Positions 16,455 through 24,831 of a DNA stretch of 37,256 nt are shown here, one piece after another. A model generated the notes under the pieces. It searched no databases and had not been told where the DNA came from. It saw nothing but the letters and a program-made list of their open reading frames with translations. Both the position numbers and the translations under genes were made by a program. Every line of letters starts with the position of its first letter. Within the stretch, counting starts at the first letter, position 1. The stretch covers positions 1-37,256 of the forward strand of contig JAQBQJ010000548.1 of the NCBI GenBank assembly GCA_028287065.1, read 5' to 3'. Source of the stretch: Labilithrix sp. Lineage in GTDB: Bacteria > Myxococcota_A > Polyangia > Polyangiales > Polyangiaceae.

Positions 16455-17268
16455 ATGCGACTCGTCGAGATCCACGTCTATCCACTGAAGGGCGCCGGCG
16501 GCATCGCGCTCGAGCGCGCCGACGTCCTCGCCGGCGGGCTCCGGCACGATCGCCGGTTCATGCTGCTCGGCGCGGACGGCTCCTTCCTCACGCAGCGGCA
16601 GCATCCCGAGCTCGCGCTCGTGACGGCGGCGTTCACCTCGCTCGCCGACGGAACGCCCGCTCTCGCGGTCGGTACGCCCGGAGGCGGCGCGCCCACGGTG
16701 GTCTCGCTGTCGCCCGACGCGGGTCCGTCGAAGAAGCCGCGCCGAACGGTGCGCGTCTGGGACGACGACGTCGAAGCGATCGACGTCGAAGGTCCGATCG
16801 CCGAGCGTCTATCCGAGCATCTCGGAGCGCGCTGCTCGCTCGTCTTCATGCCCGACGACGTCGTGCGGCCCGTCGAGGAGCCGTACGGAGCGCCCGGTGA
16901 CCGCGTCGGGTTCGCAGACGGCTTTCCGGTGCTGCTCGCCGCGAATGCGTCGCTCGCCGATCTCAATGCGAGGCTGGCCACGCCGGTGCCGATGAACCGG
17001 TTCCGCCCGAACCTCGTCGTCGACGGGGGCGCAGCCTACGACGAGGAGCGCTTCGGCCGTGCGCGCGTCGGCGACGTCGTGTTCCGCATGCCGAAGCGGT
17101 GCGCGCGCTGCTCGGTCACCACCGTCGACCAGCGCACGGCGGAGGTCGGCAAGGAGCCGCTGCGCACCCTCGCCGCGTACCGCACCGAGAGCAACAAGGT
17201 GTATTTTGCACAGAACCTGATCCCCGAGGCGGCCGGAACGATCGCCGTCGGCGACGAGGTCGTTTACC

Positions 17269-17276
<8 letters not shown>
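16455..17276 (+). CDS. MOSC domain protein
   Basis: A 273-residue protein with an N-terminal MOSC beta-barrel (MRLVEIHVYPLKGAGG, GLRHDRRFMLL, FLTQRQHPELA) and a C-terminal MOSC domain (NRFRPNLVVDG, PKRCARCSVTTVDQ, EPLRTLAAYR). Cys216 and Cys219 lie in the PKRCARC motif; the conserved MOSC Cys is thought to carry sulfur or bind the molybdenum cofactor. The closest characterised type is YcbX/mARC-like, which reduces N-hydroxylated compounds using Moco. No ferredoxin domain is fused here, unlike E. coli YcbX. The gene overlaps the convergent MoxR gene by 8 bases. The electron donor is unknown. Confidence 0.9.
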
Positions 17277-18363
<1,087 letters not shown>

Positions 18364-18456
18364 CGCCCTCTCTGTTCGCACGACTCCACGGCGCGTGTCA
18401 AAGCGGCTTTGGTTCAATTGCGCGCCGCGGCGTCTACGCGTAGAAGCTCGGAGGGA

Positions 18457-18648
18457 ATGCTTCAGCCGACCGAGACCGTCACGCGCCCGGATCCGGGGCT
18501 TGCGCGCGGCAAGTGGGAGGCCCCGGCGTGGGCGTTCTGGGTCGCTCTGGCGGTGATCGTCGTCGGAACGACACTCTACGTCCTGCGGCGACTCGGGATG
18601 CTGCGGTTCAGCTCGTCCGGGCAACGCGGGAAGGGACCGCACTCATGA
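18457..18648 (+). CDS. Small single-pass membrane protein
   Basis: A 63-residue protein: a hydrophilic N-terminus with Pro and Thr, one transmembrane segment (AWAFWVALAVIVVGTTLYVL, residues 24-43), then a basic RRLG and a polar C-terminal tail. GGAGG lies 2 bases before the ATG, which is close but in the correct order. Its TGA overlaps the ATG of the next gene (ATGA), so it is coupled to the flippase-like protein and may be its small partner. By the positive-inside rule the C-terminus should face the cytoplasm. I know of no named family. Confidence 0.7.
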   Translation: MLQPTETVTRPDPGLARGKWEAPAWAFWVALAVIVVGTTLYVLRRLGMLRFSSSGQRGKGPHS

Positions 18649-19646
18649 AGGCGAACATCCGCAAGATCCTCTACGCGATGCTCCTGGGCGTCTGCGTGTA
18701 CTTCGCCTTCGCTCTGTATAGCGGGCTCGGCGCGATCCGCAGCTCGCTGGCGATCTTCCACGTGGAGACGTTCGTCTTCGCGTGCGGCCTCGCGTTCGGC
18801 AACTACGTGCTGCGCTTCCTCAAGTGGGAGTTCTATCTCGGCCGCCTCGACATCCGCGGCATCCCGAAGCTCGACAGCTTCCTCACGTTCCTCTCCGGCT
18901 TCGTGCTCACGGTCACGCCGGGCAAGGTGGGCGAGGTCTTCAAGTCGCTCGTGCTCTTCGAGACGCACGGCGTGCCGATGACGAAGACCGCGCCGATCGT
19001 CGTCGCCGAGCGCGCGACGGACGTGATCGGCATCGTCGTGCTGATCGTGTTCGGCTCGCTCGGTTTCTCCGGCGGCCTGCTGTGGGCGGGCATCGGCTCG
19101 GGCCTCGTGCTCGCGCTCATCATCGTCGTCGGCAACAAGCGTCTGTCGATGGCGCTGATTCACCTCGTCGGCCGCATGCCGGGCAAGCTCGGGAAGATCG
19201 CGCCGAAGCTCGAGGCCGCGTACGAGAGCCTCGCGACGATGCTTCGCTTGCGGAACCTGCTGGTGCCGAGCCTGCTGTCGGCGGCGGCGTGGACGCTGGA
19301 GTGCCTTGCGCTCTGGGTGATCCTCGGCGGATTCGGCCAGGCGACGAGCATCCCGCTCGCGACGTTCTTCTATGCGACGAGCACGCTGGTGGGCGCGATC
19401 GTCCCGGTGCCGGGCGGGCTCGGGATCACGGAGAGCGCGCTGATGGGCCAGATGACGGAGATCGGCCACGTCGAGAAGGGCATCGCGACGGCCGCGATGA
19501 TCCTGGTGAGGTTCGCGACGTTGTGGTTCGCGGTGGTGGTCGGGTTCCTGGCGCTCTCGTGGATGAAGCGACGGCACCCGGGGCTGCTCGGGAAGAACGA
19601 CCCGAACGTGGCGGCGATCAGCGAAAAGAGGAAGGACGCGGCTTGA
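18645..19646 (+). CDS. Flippase-like membrane protein (UPF0104/LPG synthase TM region)
   Basis: A 333-residue integral membrane protein with about eight hydrophobic segments. It has the conserved features of the lysylphosphatidylglycerol synthase TM-region/AglD family: FLTFLSGFVLTVTPGKVGEVFKS near residue 80, a central VVAERATDVIGI, and VGAIVPVPGGLGITESAL near 250. Members lacking the synthase domain are thought to flip or transport lipid-linked molecules. No catalytic C-terminal domain is present, and the tail is short and basic. The start is the ATG overlapping the stop of the small membrane protein; the open frame extends upstream, but only through sequence belonging to that gene in another frame. 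It converges on the lipoprotein gene ending at 19660. Confidence 0.88.
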   Translation: MKANIRKILYAMLLGVCVYFAFALYSGLGAIRSSLAIFHVETFVFACGLAFGNYVLRFLKWEFYLGRLDIRGIPKLDSFLTFLSGFVLTVTPGKVGEVFKSLVLFETHGVPMTKTAPIVVAERATDVIGIVVLIVFGSLGFSGGLLWAGIGSGLVLALIIVVGNKRLSMALIHLVGRMPGKLGKIAPKLEAAYESLATMLRLRNLLVPSLLSAAAWTLECLALWVILGGFGQATSIPLATFFYATSTLVGAIVPVPGGLGITESALMGQMTEIGHVEKGIATAAMILVRFATLWFAVVVGFLALSWMKRRHPGLLGKNDPNVAAISEKRKDAA

Positions 19647-19659
19647 AGGCTGCCCCTCC

Positions 19660-20181
19660 TCAATAGACCCCACCCGTCACACACGCATTCATGCACAGCA
19701 CCTCGTTCGTCTGACAATCCCCGGCGCACGACGCGTAGTCGCTCCCATCGCCCGCCGGCGTTCCGATCGGCACGAAGCCGACGCCCGGGAGATGCACGAC
19801 ATGCGGGTAGTGCGTCGACGCACAGACCGCGTTGCACGCCGGATAGCCCGACACGCGGTCCGTCGCGCAGCGGCTCGCGCACATGGCCGACGCGCGCGCT
19901 GCCGCCGCGATGCCCGAGGCGGGGTTCTGGCGCGCACCGTCGCCGCCGTAACCGCCGCTGTTGTCGGTCGAGAAGCCGTCGGGGCCCTCGCCCGGGCATC
20001 CCGCGACCGTGAAGTGACAGTTCACCGTCGTGCCGAGCTTCAGCGCATCAGGCGCCGTCGTCGTCGTGGTGTCGACGTGCACCGCCGTCTCCTCGGACGG
20101 AGCTTCGACGGCGCAGCCGCCGAGCACGACGGCGAACGAAGCAACAGAGACAGCGGCAGCGAGACGAGCGAGCGAGAGCAT
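19660..20181 (-). CDS. Cys-rich putative lipoprotein
   Basis: A 173-residue protein from ATG 20181, preceded by GAGG at a good distance; a longer frame exists but adds only basic residues. The signal ends in the near-ideal lipobox VLGGC. The mature protein begins with an acidic, Thr-rich spacer, then NCHFTVAGCPGEGPDG and a Gly/Asn patch. It ends with repeated CxxxC pairs (MCASRCAT, ACNAVCAS, SCAGDC, CMNAC). This suggests a small disulfide-stabilised surface or periplasmic domain. No family is recognised. The gene stands alone between the flippase-like gene (convergent, 13 bases) and the pseudouridine synthase (119 bases upstream, same strand). Confidence 0.75.
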   Translation of the reverse strand: MLSLARLAAAVSVASFAVVLGGCAVEAPSEETAVHVDTTTTTAPDALKLGTTVNCHFTVAGCPGEGPDGFSTDNSGGYGGDGARQNPASGIAAAARASAMCASRCATDRVSGYPACNAVCASTHYPHVVHLPGVGFVPIGTPAGDGSDYASCAGDCQTNEVLCMNACVTGGVY

Positions 20182-20300
20182 CAGTACCTCGTTGGAAAGG
20201 AGCCGCGCTCCATCGCGCGACGACCTTCTTTTCACCCGAGATCACGCCGCCGTCATGTCGCCCGAACGTGGGTGAGCCGGGTGGCCCTCGACCGATCCGA

Positions 20301-21386
20301 TCAGGGAATCGCCCGCAGCGCCGTGAGGATCACCTCGAAATCGGCGGGCGGATCGACCTCGAACCGCACCTTCTTCCCGGTCACCGGATGCACGAACCCG
20401 AGCAGCCGCGCATGCAGCGCAGGACGGCCGAGCGCCTCTGCGGCCTCGCGGAACACCGGATGCTTCGGCGGCTTTCCGCCGTAGAGCGCATCGCCGAGGA
20501 TCGGCGTCTTCGCGTCCGCGAGATGGACGCGGATCTGGTGCGTACGCCCCGTCTCGAGACGGCATGCCACGTACGTGGCGAGGCCGTGCGCGAGTCGCTC
20601 GAGCGGACGCACGTGCGTGACCGCGCGCTTGCCCGTCCTCACCTTCGACGAGAACTTCAGCCGGTCCTTCGGATGACGGCCGTGCAGCGTGTCGAACGTC
20701 TGCTTCTTCACGTCGCCGAGACAGATCGCGACGTACTCGCGCTCGATCGTGTGCGCCGCGAACTGCGCCTTCAGGTGCTCGCGCGCGCGCGGATGGCGCG
20801 CGACGACCATGAGCCCGCTCGTCCCCTTGTCGAGACGATGCACGATGCCCGGCCGACTCCGATCGAGATCCGCAGGCGGCGACGGCGGGATCTTCATGTC
20901 GTCGGCGTCGGCGGCGGCGCGCTGCGCCGGTCGTGACGGCGAACGGACCGACACGCTCGGGCGCTCGTCGACGTCCTCGTCACCATCGGGCGGATCGAAC
21001 ACGCCGCGCGCGAGCAGGCCGTTGACGAGCGTGCCCGTCCGGTGGCCGCGGGCAGGATGGACCACCAGCCCCGCGGGCTTGTTGAGCACGATGACCGCGT
21101 CGTCCATGTAGACGACGTCGAACTCGATCCCCTCTTCGGCGAGGGCCTCGGTCGGAGGCGGCGCCTCCGGCTGGACCGTGATGCGCGAGCCTTCGCGCAG
21201 CTTCTCGGCGGCCTTCTTGACGACGCCGTCGACCGTCACGCCGCCGTGCTCGATCCAGCGCTGGAGCTCCGAGCGCGAAGGCCCGTCCTCCATCGCGGAG
21301 AGCGTCGACGCGAGAAAGCGATCGAGACGCGCGCCGGCCGCCTCCCGAGGAACGATGAGGCGGATCGTGCCGCGAGGCGAAGAAAT
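20301..21386 (-). CDS. RluA-family pseudouridine synthase, probable ATT start
   Basis: The catalytic motif HRLDKGTSG contains the nucleophilic Asp (residue 186 from the proposed start), with NKPAGLVVHP and TGRTHQIRVHL on either side, as in RluC/RluD enzymes that isomerise uridines in 23S rRNA. The first ATG (21293) would cut into the N-terminal S4 RNA-binding domain. The frame stays open upstream and encodes IRLIVPREAAGARLDRFLA, the expected S4 beginning, but contains no ATG, GTG or TTG. An ATT at 21386 is preceded by GGAG at 5 bases and gives 361 residues. An acidic and Pro-rich insertion (about 133-177) separates the NGLL and HRLD motifs. It starts 11 bases after the small gene upstream, likely in one operon. 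Confidence 0.88.
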   Translation of the reverse strand: MSSPRGTIRLIVPREAAGARLDRFLASTLSAMEDGPSRSELQRWIEHGGVTVDGVVKKAAEKLREGSRITVQPEAPPPTEALAEEGIEFDVVYMDDAVIVLNKPAGLVVHPARGHRTGTLVNGLLARGVFDPPDGDEDVDERPSVSVRSPSRPAQRAAADADDMKIPPSPPADLDRSRPGIVHRLDKGTSGLMVVARHPRAREHLKAQFAAHTIEREYVAICLGDVKKQTFDTLHGRHPKDRLKFSSKVRTGKRAVTHVRPLERLAHGLATYVACRLETGRTHQIRVHLADAKTPILGDALYGGKPPKHPVFREAAEALGRPALHARLLGFVHPVTGKKVRFEVDPPADFEVILTALRAIP

Positions 21387-21397
21387 GAGCGCTCCGG

Positions 21398-21661
21398 CTA
21401 CCAGATCTTCGACTTGATGTGGCCCTTGGCCTTGATCAAGATGTCGACGAGCGCGCGATCGTAGAAGTTACGCGGGTAGAGCTCGGGGGCGACGCGACGC
21501 TTGTACAGCGCGCGGCCTTCCTCGATCTCCTCGGCGAGCGTCTCGAAGAGGTTGTCGTTCGTGACGCCGTTGACGATCTTCTCCTCGTTGTAGAGCGAGA
21601 GATCGCTCGCGATCGCACGCGCCAGACGGCGTGCGGCTTCCTCGGTCTCGATGAGCGGCAT
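21398..21661 (-). CDS. Small protein of unknown function upstream of the pseudouridine synthase
   Basis: An 87-residue soluble protein, mostly helical by appearance, with an acidic middle (ETLAEEIEEGRALYKRRV) and an aromatic, basic C-terminus (PRNFYDRALVDILI, then KSKIW). GGAG lies 8 bases before the ATG, and a promoter candidate lies at 21690-21719. The even composition and its fixed place before a pseudouridine synthase suggest a real conserved gene. I do not recognise a named family and assign no function. It is lower in GC and more charged than the random overlapping frames here. Confidence 0.75.
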   Translation of the reverse strand: MPLIETEEAARRLARAIASDLSLYNEEKIVNGVTNDNLFETLAEEIEEGRALYKRRVAPELYPRNFYDRALVDILIKAKGHIKSKIW

Positions 21662-21689
21662 CGGCAGGTCTCCTCGGTTCTCGAGTGAC

Positions 21690-21719
21690 AGTATCGCGAA
21701 CGCGTGCCGCGGATGTCAA
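21690..21719 (-). promoter_or_regulatory. Candidate sigma70-type promoter
   Basis: On the minus strand, TTGACA (21719-21714) is followed after 18 bases by GATACT (21695-21690), matching 6/6 and 4/6 of the consensus. It lies 28 bases before the ATG of the small gene at 21661 and would serve that gene and the pseudouridine synthase. Confidence 0.55.
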
Positions 21720-21901
21720 AGGGACCTCGTCGCGTGGTACGCCTTCAGCATGGATTTGGCCCTGCAGCGCCTCCCGGACGGCCCGGCAGCACTCGGCAGG
21801 CTGGACGAACCTCCGTCGTCGTGCTGCTCCGATCGCGGCAGGAAGTACCACCCGCGGCATGCCGGCTTCGCATGCCTGCATTTCTCCATGACTCGGCCCC
21901 G

Positions 21902-21914
21902 GTACTATCAGTAC
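21902..21914. promoter_or_regulatory. Inverted repeat over candidate -10 of the FAAL gene
   Basis: GTACT-ATC-AGTAC is a perfect 5-base inverted repeat ending 23 bases before the GTG start of the acyl-AMP ligase gene. It contains TACTAT (21903-21908), a 4/6 match to a -10 box, but no good -35 is visible. Just upstream, GCATGC occurs twice (21857-21862 and 21870-21875), spaced 13 bases apart. Operator function is inferred from position only. Confidence 0.35.
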
Positions 21915-21937
21915 AGATACGAAGCGAGACCGACCCC

Positions 21938-23803
21938 GTGAGCACGCGCACGTTCCCTCCCTTTCCGACCTTTGCGGCGGCCCTCGAGGACGCGGCCAAG
22001 GCCGACCCTACGCTCGGCTTCCGCTTCATCTCGGAGGACGGCGTCCCGGGCTTCGCCCCGAAAGCGCAGAGCGAGGCCTCGTTCTCGTACACCGCGCTCG
22101 AGCGCGCGAGCGCGCGTTATGGCGGCGCGCTTCAGGCGCTCGGCCTCCAGAAGGGCGATCGCGTCGCCCTCATCCTCCCTGCCGCGGAGGACTTCGTCCT
22201 CTGCTTCTTCGGCGCGATGCGCGCAGGCATCGTGCCCGTGCCGATCTATCCGCCGCTCGGGCTCGGCCAGCTCCAGGGTTATCTCGACAACACGCGCCAC
22301 ATCGTCGCGAAGGCCGGCGCACGTGCGCTCGTCACGACCGCGCAGATCAAGCGCATGCTCGGGACCGTCCAGGCCTCGTGCCCTTCCCTCGAGCAGGTCG
22401 TCGCGGTCGAGGCCATCCGCGAGTCCCTCGAGCCGCTCAAGCCCGTGAAGCTCACGGGCGACGACATCGCGTTCCTCCAGTTCACGAGCGGATCCACGTC
22501 ACGTCCCAAGGGCGTGATGCTCACGCACGCGAACCTGATGGCGAACGTGAAGTGCATCACGCACGACGGCCTTCACATGACGGGCGACGACGTCGGCGTG
22601 TCGTGGCTGCCGCTCTACCACGACATGGGGCTCATCGGCTTCGTGCTGGCGCCCATCATCTACCGCACGCCGATCGTGTTCTTGCCGCCGCTCCTCTTCT
22701 TGAAGCGCCCGGTCAGCTGGCTGCAGGCGATGACGCGTCACAAGGGCTCCATCTCGTTCGGCCCGAACTTCGCCTACGCGCTCTGCGTCAAACGCATCCG
22801 CGAGCGCGAGCTCGATCGGATCGATCTCACGAGCTGGCGCGTGGCGGGCTGCGGCGCCGAGCCGATCCGCCCGGAGACCCTCGAGGCCTTCGCCGAGAGC
22901 TTCGCGAAGGTCGGCTTCTCGAAGAACGCGCTCCTTCCCTCGTACGGAATGGCCGAATCGTCGCTGGCGATCTCGTTCACGGAGCTGTCCGAGGGCATGA
23001 AGACGCTCTCCGTCGACGGCGAGACGCTATGGGCGGAGAACCTCGCGAAGCCCGTGCGCGACGACGACCCGCGCGCCGTGCGCCTCGTCTCGTGCGGACG
23101 CAAGTTCGCCGATCACGACATCGCGGTGTTCGCACCGGAGGACGCCGAGAGCGCGACGCCGCTTCCCGAGGATCACGTCGGCGAGCTCCGCATCAAGGGC
23201 CCCAGCGTGATGAAGGGCTACTGGCAGGACGACGAACGCTCGCGCGAGGCCTTTGCCGGCGCATGGCTGAAGACCGGCGACCTCGGTCTCCTCCACGAAG
23301 GCCACGTCTTCATCTGCGGTCGCTCCAAAGAAGTCATCATCGTCAACGGCCGCAACTACTACCCGCAGGACATCGAGTGGGAAGCCAGCCACGTCGACGG
23401 CGTGCGCAAGGGCAACGTCATCGCGTTCGGCGCGCGTGACAACACCGAGCGCGATCGCGAGCGCGTGGTCGTCACCTTCGAGGTGCAGGATGCGCCGAAG
23501 CACCTCGATCCCAAGGACCTCGTGCAGCAGAAGCAGGCGCTCGTCACCGCGGTTCGCAAGGCGGTCCTCGACGGCATGAACCTGTCGCTCGACGACGTCG
23601 TGCCGCTCGCGCCCGGCGTCCTCCCGAAGACCTCGAGCGGGAAGCTTCAGCGCGCGAAGACGCGCGAGCTCTACGAGTCCGGCGCGCTCCTCGAACGCCG
23701 GAGCGCGCGCGACGAGGACAAGCTCTCCGTCCTGAAAGAGGCGGCGAAGAGCCAGCTCTCGTACTTCAAGCTCGCCGTCCTGGGCGGCCGCAAGAAGGAC
23801 TGA
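21938..23803 (+). CDS. Fatty acyl-AMP ligase (FAAL-like)
   Basis: A 621-residue ANL-superfamily enzyme from GTG 21938. P-loop TSGSTSRPKG (183-192), SWLPLYHDMGLIG, the adenine-site SYGMAES (335-341), LKTGDLG (444-450) and the C-terminal catalytic Lys569 (TSSGKLQ) are all present. The LPLYHDMGLIG, GNYYP-type and CGRSKEVIIVNGRNYYPQDIE segments favour the fatty acyl-AMP ligases, which activate fatty acids as adenylates and pass them to a carrier protein, over acyl-CoA synthetases. No carrier domain is fused. A free ACP is encoded 12 kb away at 9989 and may or may not be its acceptor. A longer frame runs to 21704 but its added sequence is not FAAL-like. It is probably monocistronic. Confidence 0.92.
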   Translation: MSTRTFPPFPTFAAALEDAAKADPTLGFRFISEDGVPGFAPKAQSEASFSYTALERASARYGGALQALGLQKGDRVALILPAAEDFVLCFFGAMRAGIVPVPIYPPLGLGQLQGYLDNTRHIVAKAGARALVTTAQIKRMLGTVQASCPSLEQVVAVEAIRESLEPLKPVKLTGDDIAFLQFTSGSTSRPKGVMLTHANLMANVKCITHDGLHMTGDDVGVSWLPLYHDMGLIGFVLAPIIYRTPIVFLPPLLFLKRPVSWLQAMTRHKGSISFGPNFAYALCVKRIRERELDRIDLTSWRVAGCGAEPIRPETLEAFAESFAKVGFSKNALLPSYGMAESSLAISFTELSEGMKTLSVDGETLWAENLAKPVRDDDPRAVRLVSCGRKFADHDIAVFAPEDAESATPLPEDHVGELRIKGPSVMKGYWQDDERSREAFAGAWLKTGDLGLLHEGHVFICGRSKEVIIVNGRNYYPQDIEWEASHVDGVRKGNVIAFGARDNTERDRERVVVTFEVQDAPKHLDPKDLVQQKQALVTAVRKAVLDGMNLSLDDVVPLAPGVLPKTSSGKLQRAKTRELYESGALLERRSARDEDKLSVLKEAAKSQLSYFKLAVLGGRKKD

Positions 23804-23845
23804 TTCCACGCGTGACGGGCCGTTCTCCGCCCGCGCCGGCGACCG

Positions 23846-23874
23846 TTGCAACTTGGAATCGTTCTTACTAAAGT
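23846..23874 (+). promoter_or_regulatory. perR promoter with PerR-box-like operator
   Basis: TTGCAA (23846-23851) and TAAAGT (23869-23874) are separated by 17 bases, a good sigma70-type promoter only 10 bases before the ATG, so the transcript has a very short leader. Inside the spacer, TTGGAATCGTTCTTA (23853-23867) matches 12 of 15 positions of the PerR-box form TTAGAATCATTCTAA known from Bacillus. A regulator bound there would block RNA polymerase, which predicts autoregulation of the whole operon and release by peroxide. Confidence 0.6.
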
Positions 23875-23884
23875 GCGCCTCCGC

Positions 23885-24319
23885 ATGAAGAATCGCGCCG
23901 ACAGCATGCTGGCCGATCTGAAGCGTGCGGGGCTCAAGCTCACGCCGCAGCGCATCGCGATCGTGCGGGAGATCGCCGATGACCTCACGCACCCGACCGC
24001 GCAGGCGCTCTTCGAGCGACTCCGTACGACGTTCCCGACGATGAGCTTCGCGACGGTCTACAACACGCTCGACGCGCTCGCCGGCTGCGGCCTCATGGGC
24101 AAGCTCGCGCTCGGTCCGGACTCGCGCGCGGTCCGGTTCGATCCCAACACCGAGGTCCACCACCATGCCGTGTGCGACGGCTGCGGGAGCGTCGTCGACA
24201 TCCCCGTCGAGACCGACGAGCCCGCGGTGCTCCCGCTCGCCGCAACCTTGAAAGGCTTCCGCGTCCTACGCGAGGAGCGCACGTATCGCGGTCTTTGCGA
24301 CCGCTGCAGCAGGTCGTAG
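23885..24319 (+). CDS. perR: PerR-type Fur family peroxide-responsive repressor
   Basis: A 144-residue protein. The N-terminal winged helix carries LKLTPQR and FPTMSFATVYNTLD. The regulatory-metal ligands of PerR are all present at matching spacing: His36, Asp86, His92, His94 and Asp105. The structural zinc site is two CxxC pairs (Cys97/Cys100 and Cys138/Cys141). Asp at position 105 is typical of PerR, which senses H2O2 by metal-catalysed oxidation of its His ligands; iron-sensing Fur differs there. The ATG is chosen over an upstream TTG at 23846, which lies in the -35 box. Rubrerythrin follows after 21 bases, a normal PerR target. Confidence 0.9.
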   Translation: MKNRADSMLADLKRAGLKLTPQRIAIVREIADDLTHPTAQALFERLRTTFPTMSFATVYNTLDALAGCGLMGKLALGPDSRAVRFDPNTEVHHHAVCDGCGSVVDIPVETDEPAVLPLAATLKGFRVLREERTYRGLCDRCSRS

Positions 24320-24340
24320 TTCACCAAAAGGAGAGTAGTC

Positions 24341-24763
24341 ATGGCCAAGTCGCTGAACGGGTCGAAGACCCACCAGAACCTGAAGGATGCATTCGCCGGC
24401 GAGTCGCAGGCGAACCGCCGTTACCTGTACTTCGCACAGCAGGCCGACATCGAGGGCCTTCCCGAGATCGCCGGTAACTTCAAGGAGACCGCCGACGGCG
24501 AGACCGGCCACGCGCACGGTCACCTGAAGTACCTCGCGTCCGTGGGCGATCCCGCGACCGGTCTGCCGATCGGCAATTCGGAGAAGAACCTCAAGGCCGC
24601 CATCGCCGGCGAGACGCACGAGTACGAGACGATGTACCCGTCGATGGCGAAGAACGCCCGCGAAGAGGGCTTCGACGACATCGCCGAGTGGTTCGAGACG
24701 CTCGCGAAGGCCGAAAAGAGCCACGCGGGCCGCTTCCAGAAGATGCTCGACACGCTCAAGTAG
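24341..24763 (+). CDS. Rubrerythrin (diiron domain only)
   Basis: A 140-residue four-helix ferritin-like protein. The diiron ligands are visible in two repeated pairs: Glu21 (GESQANRRY) and ETGHAHGH (Glu54/His57), then [11 protein letters not shown] (Glu91) and AEKSHAGRF (Glu125/His128). It reduces hydrogen peroxide to water. The C-terminal rubredoxin domain (two CxxC) of classical rubrerythrins is missing, so electrons must come from a separate protein, perhaps the Fe-S protein encoded next. AAAGGAGAG is an excellent ribosome site 5 bases before the ATG. It is the second gene of the perR operon. A GC-rich hairpin follows the stop. Confidence 0.93.
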   Translation: MAKSLNGSKTHQNLKDAFAGESQANRRYLYFAQQADIEGLPEIAGNFKETADGETGHAHGHLKYLASVGDPATGLPIGNSEKNLKAAIAGETHEYETMYPSMAKNAREEGFDDIAEWFETLAKAEKSHAGRFQKMLDTLK

Positions 24764-24821
24764 CCTCACCCCCCCAGCGCCTCACCCCCCAGCCCCCTCT
24801 CCCGAAGCGGGAGAGGGGGGG
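24764..24821. repeat. GC-rich direct repeat and perfect 12-bp hairpin
   Basis: Two near-identical units CCTCAC...CAGC (24764 and 24780, C-runs of 7 and 6) precede a hairpin with a 12-base perfect stem, CCCCCTCTCCCG (24793-24804) and its complement (24808-24819), around an AAG loop. There is no U-run, so it is not a standard terminator. It sits between rubrerythrin and the Fe-S gene of the same operon and may stabilise the upstream message or be a dispersed palindromic repeat. Similar CCCTCTCCCG hairpins occur in many high-GC genomes (recalled, not checked). Confidence 0.7.
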
Positions 24822-24831
24822 CATGTGAACG

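Noticed and set aside
20301-21293. Pseudouridine synthase starting at the ATG 21293
   Set aside because: It would lose the first part of the S4 domain, which is clearly encoded in frame upstream.
21704-21937. N-terminal extension of the acyl-AMP ligase to 21704
   Set aside because: The extension resembles no FAAL sequence and covers the promoter region; GTG 21938 gives the normal length.
24764-24821. Rho-independent terminator after rubrerythrin
   Set aside because: The stem is strong, but there is no U-run, and the next gene of the operon follows directly.
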